Assembly (NCBI GenBank): GCA_033961575.1 | Contig: CM066731.1 | Coordinates: forward strand, 56,263,501-56,327,500 | Length of the DNA: 64,000 bases | Reading direction: 5' to 3' | Source of the DNA: Aselliscus stoliczkanus | Lineage: Eukaryota > Chordata > Mammalia > Chiroptera > Hipposideridae | Shown here: positions 20,870-34,100 of the stretch, one piece after another | Layout: every line of letters begins with the position of its first letter | Numbering within the stretch: position 1 is the stretch's first letter | Notes under the pieces: generated by a model | What the model was told of the DNA's origin: nothing | Database searches by the model: none | What the model saw: only the letters and a program-made list of their open reading frames with translations | Position numbers and translations under genes: made by a program

Positions 20870-22076
20870 TTGGAAGTACTAGAGTCATTCACATCTAGGT
20901 TATTTCTATGTCATTTGACAGCTGACAGGTCTAGCTTCATTCTGAAAAAAATTGAGTGATTTCGTTGAGTTTTGGAGATTTTACAACAAGTCGAAGATGG
21001 AAGACTAAACTGCGTTTTCGCCATATTTTACTGTTGTACTTCCATAAAGGGAAGAACGCGCATCAAGCTTGTGAAAAGTTGCATAAAGTTTATGGTGACA
21101 ATGCTCTACAAGAACGTCAGTGCCAACGATGGTTCACGAAATTCCATGCTGGTGATTTTGATCTCAACAACGCTCCTTGGTTAGGGAGGCCCACCAAGGT
21201 TGATGATGACAAAATAAAGGCATTGATCAAGTCAAACCCAGGTTACGCAACACGAGAGATTGCAGGAACATTGAACATCCATCATTCAAGCATTTACGAC
21301 CACCTGAAGAAGCTGGGATACGAAAGCAAGCTCGATATTTGGGTTTCATGTGAACTCAAAGTTCATTTGATGGCGCAAATAAACATCTGCAATATGCTCA
21401 TTTTACATGAGGAAAACGACCCCTTTTTGAAGGAACTGATAACTGGTGATGAGAAGTGGATTGTTTACAAAAATGTGGTACGCAAATGGTCTTAGTCCTG
21501 ATGTGAAGATTCACCTCAAATGACATCAAAAGCAGACATTCATCAGAAGAAGGTTATGCTCTCAGTGTGGTGGGATTTTAAAGGTGTCCTGTTTTTTGAG
21601 CTCCTACCAAGGAACCAAGCAATCAATTCGAATGTGTACTGTCAGCAATTGGGCAGTTTGAACAAATCCATCATCCAGAAACATCCAGAGCTTGTTAATT
21701 GTAAAGAAGTTGTGTTGCATCTCAGCAAAGTGAGACCACACACAAGTTTGATCACCCGTCAAAAATTATTGGAGCTTGGATGGGATGTGTTGCCACACAC
21801 ACCACACTTCCCTGACCTTGCGCTGTCAGACTTCCACTGCCTTCAAATCTCTTTGTGTGGTATAATGTTCAATTCAGATGAGGCTGTAAATCAGCACCTT
21901 GTTCAGTTTTTTGCAAATAAAGACAGGTCCTTCTATAAATGAGGAATTATGAAGCTCACTGAAAAATGGCAAAAGGTTATCAAACAAAAGATCATTGATT
22001 GATCTTTGTTCTTTATATAAATAAATGATCTTTGAAAAACATAGACAAAATACTTCATGACTTTTTGGGACACCCG
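20870..22076 (+). pseudogene. mariner transposase, inactivated
   Basis: The reading frame from 20956 to 21942 encodes a mariner-family DDE transposase. An N-terminal helix-turn-helix region includes ERQCQRWFTKFHAGDFDL and LGRPTKVDDDKIKALI, a WVSCELK linker follows (family WVPHEL), and GDEKW holds the first catalytic Asp. Stops TAG (21493-21495) and TGA (21499-21501) break the frame after RKWS. The second part resumes IHQKKVMLSVWWDFKG. The second catalytic motif (family HDNARPH) is changed to HLSKVRPH, losing the Asp. The third motif reads FPDLALSDFH. The right end is GGGACACCCG near 22076; I could not find a matching left end. Confidence 0.9.
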
Positions 22077-22084
22077 ATAAAATA

Positions 22085-22275
22085 AATTTCATATAAAATT
22101 TATCAAATTTAGTGTGCATAAGAATTCCTGTTTAAAACAGGTATTCACAGGTCCACCTCTCAGGGAAGCTGTTTTAGTAGATTTGGGGAATAAGAGGGCA
22201 CCTCAGGTTCAGCTTTTTGTAATAAACATCCCAGGTGTACCTGCAGGTGATCCTTGCAGGGCCATGGACCAAGAA
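22085..22275 (+). mobile_element. possible hAT-type MITE (MER5-like)
   Basis: The order aatttagtgtgcataagaat, cctgtttaaaacag, tagtagatttggggaa, caggtgatccttgcagggcc resembles the middle of non-autonomous hAT-Charlie elements of the MER5/MER20 group. The terminal repeats are not clear, so this rests on text similarity. Confidence 0.45.
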
Positions 22276-22279
22276 AAAC

Positions 22280-24955
22280 TCAATTATTCTTCCTGAGTTA
22301 TAAAGCTTTATACCAAAATTTTATAGATTTTCTTTTTCAAATTAAAAACAAAACAAAACAAAAAAAACTTAGTTTGTAAGAAGGATCAAAACAAAGGAGT
22401 TCTGGTTAGAATTGGGGAAGAGGTCCTAAGGCTTGTTTATTAGGCCTTTCTTTTCCCCCGACAACTGCAGAGTTAGAAGTGGCTGTAGAAGCCCATAACT
22501 TCATGATCAAGGGCAAATATCCCCCCTCCCCGCCCCAGTGTCAATTCCACTCAATAAATTTAAAAATAAAAAGAAGTAATTATGTAAGCTTAACTATAAG
22601 TCAAAGACAAGCTGAAAATTAAACCTTGGGTATAATTTAACTAGAATTTGTAAAATGTGTATGCTAGTGTGACTTGATTATGCACATACAGTTTGCATAA
22701 GTGAGAATACAATGTCTGGCACATAGTAGGTATGCAGTACAGTTTAAGTGACTAGGTACCTGATTCATTCAGAACCTTGGATAAAATAGAATGTAAAGAG
22801 ACTAGTTATTCTGTGAATCTAAATTTTGGCTGTGATTCACAACATAGTAATAGCCACAGTTTCTTCCATTGGAATGCTTCTGGGCAACGAAAGTAATGAA
22901 TTTGTTAAGTTACCCATGGCAAACCACAGCACCCTGAACACCTGCTGAAAGAAAAAATTTTCTAGCTACAAACGTAGCTTGAACATGCTGTCTAGAGCAG
23001 ATCTGCTCTGCATGAAACACATAGCCAAAGTGAGAAAGGAATGGGATGGAATATTCAAATAGGAAAAAATAGGTGGGTGGCTACAAATTGGTGTAAATGG
23101 AACATTGTGTGGAGAAATGTGTTCTTTCTTTTCTGAATTTACATTCTATACCCAAATCATATCATTAATACTTGGCCATATGCAATACTTCATGGCATGG
23201 CTTTGGGGATGATTTGCTAAATTGTTGCCACATAAAGAGGCCCTCCCCACCAAATATTGGTCAAGACTTATGCTATCTGTAATGACAAAAAAATACAGAA
23301 GTTAGTATTCTCCGTGAAAACCCTTCTCCTAAGCTCACTGGTTTCTGTTGATTCTCTTGGCCTTTATTCAAGAAAAGCTGGCATGGGCTGTTGCCTAGCA
23401 ACAGCATACAGTGTACTTTTCTACCATCCCATGGAAATGCTGTCTTTGGACCTCATGCCATTCATCAACATGGTTTTATACATGACGACAATCTCTTCAG
23501 AACTTCTCTTCCCTCCCTCCAAGTAAATGCCTGAAGAAGACTATTTTAATACTCATCCCCTCATCATAAACATTGCATGGGGCTTAACGAAGACCTGGAA
23601 ATACGAAGGGACATCATTGGCAACACCCAGCTTCTTGGACCACGGACAGAGGAGCCAGTAGGATCATACAATGTATTGAGAATTGCAATATATTTTCTTT
23701 GAATAAACTGTGACTGTTTAGTGCCATCCATACTACTATTTAGTTAATGTCTCCTACATGCCAGACATAGTACTATGTGTAAGTCATAGTGTATATTTTA
23801 TCTTTAACATCTCTTCATATGATCATAATTTAATAGCATCAATTCACATTGGTCACTTAAATTTTCTGTTCTAGTGGTAGCCCATGGGGTAAGGATAAGA
23901 CTAGAAGGCATGGTGACCATATCACCCACCTTACCATGGGCCACCAATACCTTATAATAGTTGTTGGATCTACATGTGACTATGATCAAAAAGAATAAAT
24001 GTTGTTGGGACAATGGTGAGGAAGCAACAGAATGGAATAAGGACTGGAGGGTGGCTTTACCAAAACCAAGGAAGTGTTTTAGTGGCAGAGACATTTTTCA
24101 ATGAGATGAGTTTTTCCCAGGCCCTACTGGGTGTTTCTTTGAGCTATCATGGTAAGTCATGGGTTTGATAAAGCCTTCCCCCACAACTTGCGGCTTTAGC
24201 GGGTTGTCAGAAAACCCACATTTGTGGTAGAGATCTTTTTTGAAATTCTTTTTTTGAAACAGAATTCCCAGTTGATGAGTTCTCATATTATTCTTTTATA
24301 CCTGGGGTCATCTGACTAAGACAAAGGAACCCAAGTTTGTATATCATTAATTCTAGTTTCCAGATTTCTGGTCTCACTGTCCCCTACTCTGTTTGCCTTT
24401 GAATTCTGGAGACCTGATAACCCTAATTAATAGTCTTCTTAGCAGAATCTTTCCTTCTTCCCAAGTAGCTTTTTTCAAAATTATTACTGCAGGTACATCC
24501 AATCCTCTAAGCAGGACTATAAAGCAGTTGGGCTGTCTGTCTGTAATAATTTCTACAAGGCACATGCCCATGTGCCAAGCCATGAGCAGATGTGGAATTT
24601 TAGGATGGATCACAAATTCTGAAAGCTATTTTACTGGTAGTAAACACACTCTCAGAAAAGACAGAAAAATGGTCAATACATAATATTCAAAGGGTCAGCT
24701 TGGCACCGGGCAGGTAATAGATGCTCTAAAAGCATTTCTCAAATAAATAATGCTATTAATAAAGCCTCTGCCATGACATCAATTGCAGTATTCTTCAACT
24801 TTCTGTCAAGTTCTCACATGATATAGGTGATAGAGAATTGGTTTTCTTTTACTTAAAATAATTTTGAAATTTGCCTGAAAGTGCAGCATATAACCAATAT
24901 TCACATTTCCACCACTCATTATTAATAAGTGTTAATAATTTGTCACCTTTAAGAT
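22280..24955. other. unique non-coding stretch, L2 hints
   Basis: I see no gene over this 2.7 kb. The part 23735-23800 (tagttaatgtctcctacatgccagac...) resembles an L2 3' end. A pyrimidine/CCCGCC patch lies at 22520-22540. Open frames up to 96 codons show no domain. Confidence 0.45.
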
Positions 24956-24959
24956 TTTT

Positions 24960-25115
24960 AATAAAAGAAATAATAATGAACATTTACTGAGGGTTAACCA
25001 TGAATAGGCAGTATTCCAAATGCTTCACCTATATTAATTTGGTTAAATCTTATAAACACCCTATACGGTTGTTATTATCTCAATTTTACAGAGAAAAAAT
25101 AGGTATAGAATTTTT
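24960..25115 (-). mobile_element. MIR-like relic
   Basis: The order gaacatttactgagggttaa, cagtattccaaatgcttcac, atcttataaacaccctatac, gttattatctcaattttaca is the minus-strand face of ancient MIR/MIR3 SINEs, whose conserved core includes TTATTATCCCCATTTTACAG. Confidence 0.6.
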
Positions 25116-25147
25116 AAATTGTGCCATCACATCAATTTAAGAGACCA

Positions 25148-25541
25148 TATTAGTTTTCCAGGGCTGCCATAATAAAGTACCAACGACTGAGTGGCTTAAA
25201 CCACAGGCATTTATTTCCTCATAATTCTGGAGGCTAGAAGTCTGAAATCAAGGTGCCTGCAGAACTGGTTTTTTCTGAGGCCACTATTTTTGGCTTGTAG
25301 ATAGCTATCTTCTCTCTGAGTCCTCACATGGGCTTCTCTCTGTGCATGTCTGCGTCATAATTTTCTCTTCTTTTAAAGACACCAGACATATTGGATTAGG
25401 ATTAAATTAGGACCCTAATAACCCCATGTTAACTTAATTACCTTTTTGAAGGTCCTGTCTCCAAATACAGTCATGTTCTGAGGTACTGGGAGTTAGAACT
25501 TCAACATCTGAATTTCAGGGGGACACAATTCAGCCCACAAC
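25148..25541 (-). mobile_element. MaLR (MLT1/MST-type) solo LTR, reverse
   Basis: Read on plus, it starts tattagttttccagggctgc and has ccataataaagtaccaacga, aattctggaggctagaagtc and aggtcctgtctccaaataca. It ends gggggacacaattcagccca. This is the complement of the MaLR LTR layout seen forward at 3323. It is a solo copy with no internal part. Confidence 0.8.
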
Positions 25542-25749
25542 AGAAGCATACATGGCGTTCTTTCCCAGGAAACTGTGACCCAAAGCCACATCCTTGCTGT
25601 TCCCAACATAGGAGTAGCTGCCTGTGATAACAGTGTAGTCTCCATTGCATCCCTTCTCAAACCCAGTCCCCCATTCCATGCCCTCTTTACAAAGGAAACA
25701 ATGTCACAAAATTCATGTTTCTTTTAGAAGTTATTCTACATAACATGCA

Positions 25750-27185
25750 TCTTCAGTCTCATGTTTTTCTAACAAATATTAAGTTAAAAATATCTATACC
25801 CTTCTCCCAGATAAGAAACATAAGGTTTTAACTTCTCTCTCTCCATATAGCATCACATTGATGTCTAGTATCTTAACCATAGTTTTGACAACCTCCTACC
25901 CAAATTAGTTAATAGTGCCACTGTTTATTAGCCAATATGCATTTAGGCTTACCAACATGTTTGATTGATGTCTTTGGTCATGGTTTTTTCTTGCATTTGG
26001 ACTCATTTTCCTTGTTCCTGAACTGTCTGCATGAGTATTTCTTTCAGCGAGAGTTTCAAAGTAGGAATACGCTGCATCTGTGTATATCGGAATGCCTTTA
26101 TCACTCTTACTTGATACAATTTAGGTTCAAATTATTTTTCTTAGTGCTTTGAGATAGGATTCCTTTATTTTCTAGACTCTATTGTTCCTGGTAATTAACT
26201 CCTATAATTCTAATTGTCATTTGTTTCCAAGCTTAACAGTAATCTGTCTTTTCTCTCTGGTGTCTTTAAATGTTTTCGTTCTTTTTCCTTGAAGTTCTGC
26301 AGTTTTACTATGATGTGTCTAGATGTGGATTTGTTTTTATCTACCCTGCTTAGAACGCAAGTCTTTTTTTCCATTCCTGAAAACTCTGTTGTTACCTCTT
26401 CCAACACTCTTCCTTCTATTATTTTTATCACTCTAGACCTCTAAAATAAAAAGTTATAGCTCTTCATTGTATCTTCTGTACCTTCCATGTCTCTTAACTT
26501 TTCTTCATTTCCTCCAACTCTTTATGCCTCAGTTTATGCCACTCAATGAGTTCCAGGTGGTTTCCTCATTTTTATTAATGACTTTAATTCACTAGCTCTC
26601 TCTCTTCCTATACCTAGACTATTATTTTACCCATTAAGCAAATATTTCCTTCCAGGGTTCAAGTTCTTTCAAAACTCCTCACTCGTCAGCATCCTGTAAG
26701 TGCCTAACGATCATTTCAAAGATTTTTGTTCACTGCAGGCTCCTGGGCCTGGCTCACACAGCTCCTCCCTCCACCAGGAACAGGGTGAGTGCTCACTGGC
26801 AAGCTAGTCTGTGCGCTGGCCCCACTGGTTCTCTAGCCACCTCAGCCTCACCAAGCTGGGCAAAGAGAGTCCTCACTAATTTCTACTGCCAGCTATCGTG
26901 GAACTCCTCTTCCAGGCAAAGTAACTCTAGGCTGGTGAGCTTGGTGTGGGGCCAAAGAGTCTCTCCCCCAACCGGAGAAGGCGCCCCACCGCTGAGGTGT
27001 CCCTCACGGGGTTTGCCCTCTCTCGTCTCCACCCCTCCTACCAGACTTGATGTGGTCTCCTCTTTAAGTTCAACCCCAGGGACTTCCAGGGTTGAATGTT
27101 GTATAAATTATTTGTAATTTTGGTGTGATCCTGGCAGACAGCTGTCACAGTGTCTGTCTATTCCGCTATCTTACTGAAAGTCCCT
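25750..27185 (-). mobile_element. old LINE-1 5' region, reverse
   Basis: The text contains tctgcagttttactatgatgtgtc-type wording (ttctgcagttttactatgat, then gtgtctagatgtggatttgt), which I know from the 5' region of old LINE-1s on the minus strand. It closes near 27185 with ttccgctatcttactgaaag, resembling the CCGCCATCTTG start of LINE-1 5' ends. A GC-rich part lies at 26740-27060. Its left limit is uncertain. Confidence 0.6.
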
Positions 27186-27189
27186 GGAA

Positions 27190-28022
27190 AATTGTAAGTT
27201 CCTAAAACTTCTATGTGGTTGGCTGGAAAATTAGCCAATCTCAAAGATATTTAAAATGTTGAACCCAATATAATTTTACGTATTTTAAAGACCCATCAGA
27301 AGTTTTTAAAATATAGACATTAAAGTAAATTAATATTCCAAAAAAAAAAAAGATTTTTGTTCATAAAGTTCCATAATACTGTAGTAAAATGTTTTCCCCA
27401 GATATAACAGCAGCAGTAAAAATCCTACAACTGGATTCAAGCTGTCATTTTTAAAGTAGTTCATAGATTAAACTATTGTATGCATTGCATTCAGCAAGAA
27501 TCTGTACTAAGAATGGCAGCACTGTAAAGCAAGCGTTTCCCAGAAATGGTAATGAAGTGCAGCCAAAATAGAGATAATTATTTTAATTAATGGTAATGAT
27601 TTTAACGGTTGAACATTTTAACTAATTAATTATGATTGATTGCTTGTTACTAATCAAGGAATATGATTCAAAGTTGTAATGGAAAACCTAGGAGCAATAA
27701 GTTCTGCAGAGAGCATTGTCACAACCCTACTGAAATCAGAGGCATAACTTTTGCCTTGAAAACCACATTCTAGAGAATTTCGGTCCTTTTTCTCTCATAT
27801 ATTTCTTGTGATCAACTGCTAGGACATTGGTTTTAGTTCCATGATTAGGATTCTTTATCAGAAATGGGAAATCCAAATACATTGAAGAAATGTATAAATT
27901 ATTTTTATAGCTACAGCTTTTAATACCATATTATTCATCTAAATTTTATTCTTGTTAACCTTTAAATCTAAGCTTTCTGTCTTTAGATAAAGACATTGGA
28001 TACAAAAAGCTATTCAGACAAT
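27190..28022. other. unique AT-rich non-coding
   Basis: I see no gene and no clear repeat. A short poly-A is at 27341-27351. Short ATTAATTA-rich patches at 27580-27640 could be homeodomain-type motifs, but such strings are common in AT-rich DNA. Confidence 0.45.
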
Positions 28023-28029
28023 GTAAAAC

Positions 28030-28477
28030 TTTTTTTTTTTTAAGATTTTATTGCGGAATTGGGGGAGGGGAACAGCATTGGGGAATCGGGGAAGGGGAAC
28101 AGACAAGTTGCTGTCTTTCTGTTCTTCAGTCTAGTTGCAGAGGAAGTTGCTTCACGGCTCATGTTGGTATTGTCATTACGCTCTTCCCGGATGAGGCAGA
28201 TCGGTTGCCGGCCTCTGGATGTCGCTCAACGCGGCTGTTGGCAGCTCACGCTGGCTGCCAGCTGCTCACACTGGCTGCCGGCCACTCACTGTAGCCTATG
28301 GCAGGCCACTGCAGCAGGGGCCACAGCCTACACCATCGCTGGGGCTCACACAACCCAGCTCCAGGTGGGGCCGCTGTTAGCTGTGGAGGGCAGTGTCACT
28401 GGCCCTCATATGTGGGATCCGAACCGGGGCCGCTGGCATCACAAAACCAGCTAACCAATGCGCCACTCGGCCGGCCC
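28030..28477 (-). mobile_element. long bat SINE, reverse
   Basis: The reverse copy begins with poly-T and AAGATTTTATT, the complement of the AATAAAATCTT tail. It then has the ttggggaatcggggaagggg block, the body repeats (ggctgccagctgctcacact) and the head ending at CGGCCGGCCC. The flank TAAAACTTTTTT is repeated at 28023 and 28478. Confidence 0.92.
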
Positions 28478-28489
28478 TAAAACTTTTTT

Positions 28490-31400
28490 ACTTTAATAAG
28501 CATATTGACTGAGAATTAGTTTCCCATATAATTTATATATAGTACTTTAGGTATTGGATTCTAAGACTTTTAAAATTGGAAAAACTAAAAATATCACAAA
28601 ATGAACTCCCAAAGCCATTGAGATAAGCTTCTTTTCACTCTTCAGCCTGTTCCCTCTATTAGTTCTAATTAAGGCAAGTTAGTGTCTCATCATAACCTTG
28701 GCTTTATCTTGAGATTTACTAGTGATTCATCAGTAAGGGTTACCTTACCATGGTAAGGTGGCTATTATTAACCTAAATAATCCTTTTATCATAAGGAAAA
28801 GCCATGCTGTCTTACTTCTGTTCAGTGAATAAAGAGAGGTGGGAGAGGGACAGAAGGAATAGTAGAGTGACAATAAAGCATGACTGGTTTGGAAAAAGAC
28901 AGAAGGTCAGAGTAGCTGTGTGTGGAGAGTGCGGATAGGAATGGCAAGAAATAAGGCAGGCAGGGTAGGTGGAGGCCGAATTGTAACATTTCTTGTTTGT
29001 TACACTAATTAAACAGTCCGGTAGACAAACAGGAAATACTAGAGATCACTAGCTTATTTTAAGGAAGACCACATTAGGGCACCTGTTGGAAGATGGATAG
29101 GAATAAGGAGAGAAATCAGGAAGGAGGGTGTTCCTATATTCCAGGTGACAGACAATGAGAAGCTGCACTAAAGCAATGACAGAGGGCATCCCTGTCATAG
29201 GACTGCCTGGATTTGGTTAACAATTAACTATGTGTATGTATATAATTAACAACTAAGTGTAACATGACTATAGAGGAGGTTCAAGTTCGAGGGAGGAGAT
29301 CGAGCTCAGTTTGGGACATGTTAAAATCAAGGTGCTGAGGATACTTTGGTTACTTCATGTTGTATCCACTTCTTTCCACCTATCCCATCCAACTGCAACT
29401 CAACAACCTCTTGTACACAGCCATGGTCTCCAGATCCTGCGTCTATCTTTCAGACTAGACTTGACCCAAAGATAGAGCCAGTTTCTACCACCAAGGGAAG
29501 CAAGTCAGAGAGCAGGGCCTGTGCCACTGATTGGCGTGGGAGCAAATGAACAACAGGTTGCCAACACTGGACTATTTTTTCTTCATCTTATAGCCTAATC
29601 ATTGATTTTTTTCAATCACTTAATTTATACTGCCTCCTCTGGCATTATTTTTATCACAGTCTTCAAAACCATTGGCTTTGAATCACTTTTTCAGAATGTT
29701 TTCAGAAAGAGTGGCTGACCTCCCTTCTTCTCTCCTAATAAAAGTCTGCATCTAATTGCCTACAACTGAATCTGTGTCTGTTGCCCAGCCTATTCTCAGA
29801 AGAGTCTAGCTCCAAATTACCAGGCTCCTCCCCATTTTCTCCACCCTGCTGTGGCCCAGTTATGATAAATGCCATCAAGCAGAGGCCCAGGGGACGAGAC
29901 TCCAAGTCCCTGTAATTTTTCCTGTTTATAGTCAGGACTGCACCCAAGGCCTCCAAGGTCATGGAGCCTGCAGGGTCAAGTGACTGAAACATGAAGAGCA
30001 GGGAGGTAGTAAATGTGGAAACCAGGCATGTTTGGATGTTAACATTTGCAAACATTTCTCCTTTCCATAATCTTCTGCTGAAACTCAGGAGACACAGAAA
30101 ATATCTTTATTCCTCTCAAGTAATGCCAAGGTTAAAGTGCACTGTTTGTAATTCAGCCAAGAAACTTTTTTCAAAATCAAGGGGGAAGTAGACACAGAGT
30201 TGAAAGAATAATGATATTCAGATCATCAGTTCCTTTTTTTTATCTCGCTGCAGATTGTCCACTCAGTAATTTACCCTTGGACATTTTTAGTCTCAGGTCA
30301 GACTTCCTTCTGCCATTTGGCATTCTCCCAGGCACCATCCTTTTCCATCAGTCAGTGTAAACATTAGCCAAGCATAATTAGGAAGGTAAACCTGCTGTAG
30401 AAATGATCATGATTTCATTTAGATTTAGCCAGTGTTAAACAATGGGTAGACAGTTAATTTTCTTTTCCTGGAAATTTAAAAACAAATAACAGACTAATCA
30501 TCTGGTGTTTAAGTCATCCACTGCAGCTTGTTTTCCTGAGAATAATACTTTCTTTCAGTTATGGTCTCATTTCAATACTAAGAAATGAGTCTTTGGGTAG
30601 GGAGGCAGAAGGCGCAAAGAGATAGAAGGGAACAGTAGAAAAGGACAGCAATAGAGATCACTGTGTATCATAAGGCTATCATCTAATTTAGGTATTTCAG
30701 CTGCAAACAAAATTCACTACTTACACTGGTTTGCAGAACCGACAGTCTGTTTTGCCAGAATGATCAACATTAGCAAGCAGCATCCTACTGTTCAGCTGTG
30801 GATTGAGTCTGGAGTCATAGAAGAGGATAATATGCTTACGAATAGCACCTCTCCAAGTGTGAAGTGCACCTCCCAGGCTGGCAGTCTAACCTTGGTTCTG
30901 GCAGGGCCCCAAGCAAGGTGAAGGAAAGGGAGGGAGAAGTGAATGAATTGCATTTCCTCTTTTACTTAGGATTTGCCAAAACTAGAACCTGGCATTGAGT
31001 ACTCAGAGCTGAGACACTGCACAGATAGTTCCTTTCATGTGCTGGATCGAACTTGATGTGGCTCAGTAAAGTAGAAAAATGAGCACTGGTTGTCCTAGCC
31101 ATATGGTAAAAGTACCAGTCTGACAACACCACCTTTCCTTCCCCATCACCAACTTTTGTATGTTCCTCATGTTCTGCCTTCAAAAGAGATCTAGGTCTGA
31201 GATCCTGATCATTGAATTTTTAAAAGTTCTTATGGCAATGTCTTCAAGATCACAATGTAGGCTGAAGGTCTCCAGACAGAGCAAACAGTAGTATTCTCTT
31301 ATGTATGCATACGGCTAGCCAATACCCACTAACCACAGTGAGTTAAGCATCCTGCTGACTTAAAAGCCTTAATTTTCTCAGCCCCAAGTGAATTATAAAA

Positions 31401-32697
31401 ATAATCCATTTACCAATTACAAATATGCCCAGTGGAAGCCATAAAGTTGCAGCAAATGTGTACCTTCTATCCAAAGATGATATTATTGCTATATTCTGTG
31501 ATGGGATTTTCTCTTTGGATCATCTCTCCAGCAATGCTAATGAGTTCACTTATAGCTACTCACATGATTTCTTTTCTTGTTGCTGGTGACCCAAAACCCC
31601 ATTTGTTATAGAGTGGGTCAGAATCGGGGCCATCATTGCAAAATAGGTGAAAACTTACTGATTATTACTACTATTTATGTTGTTTTTTTATTACTAACAA
31701 ATTTGCATAGCCTATAGAGGAGGGTTTTTTTAAGTCTGTATGCTTCTCTGTAAAGCAATTAAAGCACATTATGTATACTACAATATATATGTACATTGAA
31801 CTGGTTAAGGTAAAATATCATCTTCAGTAAATAAATCATCATTAAAAGAAGAATGATTCTAAAAAGAATTCCTTATATGTGGGTGATAATTAAATTTAAT
31901 TATAAGGAGAGCCAGTAGGGCCTTTCTCAAAGGTTTAAGATGCAAGTCCTAATTTTATTGCTTTAGACCAAAAATTGATACAAAACTTAGAAAACAAAGC
32001 ATAGGTATCAAGTGATGCTTAATAAGTTATAAAAACTAACCAAAATAAAGTTTGAGTGAACTACTCAGCATTCATTTTGAAAAACCATTAACTATGCAAC
32101 TTTATCACCATTTCTTTTGAACTCAGGTTTCAAATAACTTTAGCTTAGGTTTTTTAAAAAACTCAGTGCAAATAATGTCTCCAAATTCTAATTATTGTGT
32201 CACTGCCAGATAGTAACTTACCATTCCTAGTATTAATCAAGAGGAAATATTTATTAAAATTTTATTTAGTGCCTTATCCTATGGTTTTAGATAAATAGAT
32301 AAATGAAAGATGACAAAGAAGCTTTCCTATCTTGCAAGCTCAAATATGGGGTCACCTGCTTAAGAGGTAATATTTGACTAAAACAATATAATATTAGGAC
32401 ATGGACTAGGCGATCTCCTGAGGAGGTCTCTTCTAGCTCTGTGACTGTGTTTAGACAATAACATTAGAGGAAAGCCTATTATCTTTTAAACTTGACATGA
32501 TTATTCCCCTCTTCCCGAATTGACAGGGTGTGTGCTTTGAAGCAGTGTGATGCAACAGATGAAAGCAAGAAACACAGAGCTTGCACTCTACCATTTACAA
32601 ATGCAGTTTCTTTATAATTATAATGGAAACAATACCTTCCCTAGAACGTCACATGGTGAGTTTCAAATGGCACAGGAATACAAGAGACAGTAAAACT
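28490..32697. other. 4.2-kb unique non-coding stretch
   Basis: This is the longest stretch without a recognisable young repeat. I see no exon-like open frame with plausible splice context. The longest frames (106 codons on minus, 29735-30055) show no domain. I cannot tell from one sequence whether it holds conserved non-coding elements. Confidence 0.5.
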
Positions 32698-32711
32698 TAA
32701 TGTCCTATATA

Positions 32712-32830
32712 ATTTTTTAATAATTTTTTTTTTTTTTGAGGGCAGTGTCACTGGCCCTCATATGTGGGACCGAACCGGGGCTGCTGGCTTCCTAAGCCAG
32801 CGCTTAACCACCGTGCCACTCGGCCGGCCC
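32712..32830 (-). mobile_element. short tRNA-derived bat SINE, reverse
   Basis: Poly-T, then GAGGGCAGTGTCACTGGCCC, ending at CGGCCGGCCC (32830). The flanks AATGTCCTATATA (32699-32711) and AATGTCCTGTATA (32831-32843) are a target-site duplication with one change. Confidence 0.93.
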
Positions 32831-33003
32831 AATGTCCTGTATAAAGATTAAAGTTGAACAATTATTTAGCTGTTTTTTTCTCATTGTCATCATGATAAAT
32901 ACACAACAAATCAGATTTTACTGAGATTGATGAAATGCATTTTCTCAATAGATGACTATGTTGCAGGAATACATTCTGACATTGAATGAGCTGGAATTAT
33001 TTT

Positions 33004-33125
33004 TTTTTTTATTTTATTTTTTTTATTTTTTTGAGGGCAGTGTCACTGGCCCTCGTATGTGGGACCGAACCGGGGCCGCTGGCTGCCCAAGCCAGCGCTT
33101 AACCACCGCGCCACTCGGCCGGCCC
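33004..33125 (-). mobile_element. short tRNA-derived bat SINE, reverse
   Basis: This is a second reverse copy, only 170 bp after the previous one. The target-site duplication GCTGGAATTATTTT (32990-33003 and 33126-33139) is perfect. The head matches the consensus of the window closely, suggesting a young copy. Confidence 0.94.
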
Positions 33126-33239
33126 GCTGGAATTATTTTAAAACTAAGAGACAAAAATACAATATCTGTAATCAAAAACTCACTGGATGAGTTTATCAGG
33201 CTGGATATATCAGAAGACAGGATTAGTATGCTTACAGCC

Positions 33240-34100
33240 TGAACAATGAAAATATTACAACTGAAGCACCGGTTTAAAAAAAAAAAAGAGTAAAGAGAAA
33301 AGCATAATAAATATGTGAGAAACATGCTCAAAAGTTCCAACATGTGTGAAATTGGAGTCCCAAAACAAGAGAAAAGAAAGGAGCAAAAGCAATATTTGAA
33401 AAAACAATTGCTGAGACTATTCCAAGGATATCAAAAGCTCAATGAATTCCAAGCAGGATAAATACATAACAAACCCACATACAGTCATATCCTATTCAAA
33501 TGCTAAAAATAAAAGACAGAGAATAAATTTAAAAGCTGTCAGAGAAAAATTCTTCAAAGGAGCCTGCAAAAGTGCAACATTAAGACCGATGACTGACTTT
33601 TTGTCAGAAACTGAAATCTAAAGCATAATAGAACAGTTTTGAATGCAGAAAGAAAAATTCATCAACCTATAATTTTACACAAAGCAAAAAATAACTTTTT
33701 CATAAGCAAAAAATATTTTTCATAAAATATGAAAATATGCAATTAATTAACCACAGATATGTGTTACATAATACGGTAAGAAGATTTCTTTAAGGTAACA
33801 GAACCTAATTCCAGAGAGAAATACAGAATGACAGATAGAAATGGAGAACACCAAGAAGGATTTTTTTGCATGAATCTAAGATGTTTAAAACTTCTGCAGC
33901 CATCTGGCAACCATGAAAGACATATTCCTGATACACAGAGGATGGTCAAACCAAAAGACAAAGTCCTGAAGGCATCATTGAAATAATGAATTAACTGTAG
34001 AATTGTTTATTATAGATAGACTACCTAAGTTAGTTGATAAATATTCCTATTGTTTAAAAAAAATATTTTTATTATTTTGAAAAGCTACTAATATTTGCTT
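33240..34100 (+). mobile_element. old LINE-1 5'/ORF1-side fragment
   Basis: The text attggagtcccaaaacaaga, caattgctgagactattcca, ttccaagcaggataaataca and aaagctgtcagagaaaaatt matches the LINE-1 region just upstream of or at the start of ORF1 in old (L1M) families, on plus. It parallels the part at 59430-59700. No frame is intact. It may continue past 34100, but the sequence becomes too AT-rich to follow. Confidence 0.65.

Noticed and set aside
20956..21942. A domesticated transposase gene
   Set aside because: Two in-frame stops and the loss of a catalytic residue, with no sign of a host exon or fusion, indicate a dead element.
26785..27117. 110-codon frame in a GC-rich patch, possible CpG island exon
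   Set aside because: The patch sits at the end of reverse LINE-1 5' sequence and has few CpGs. The frame has no domain.
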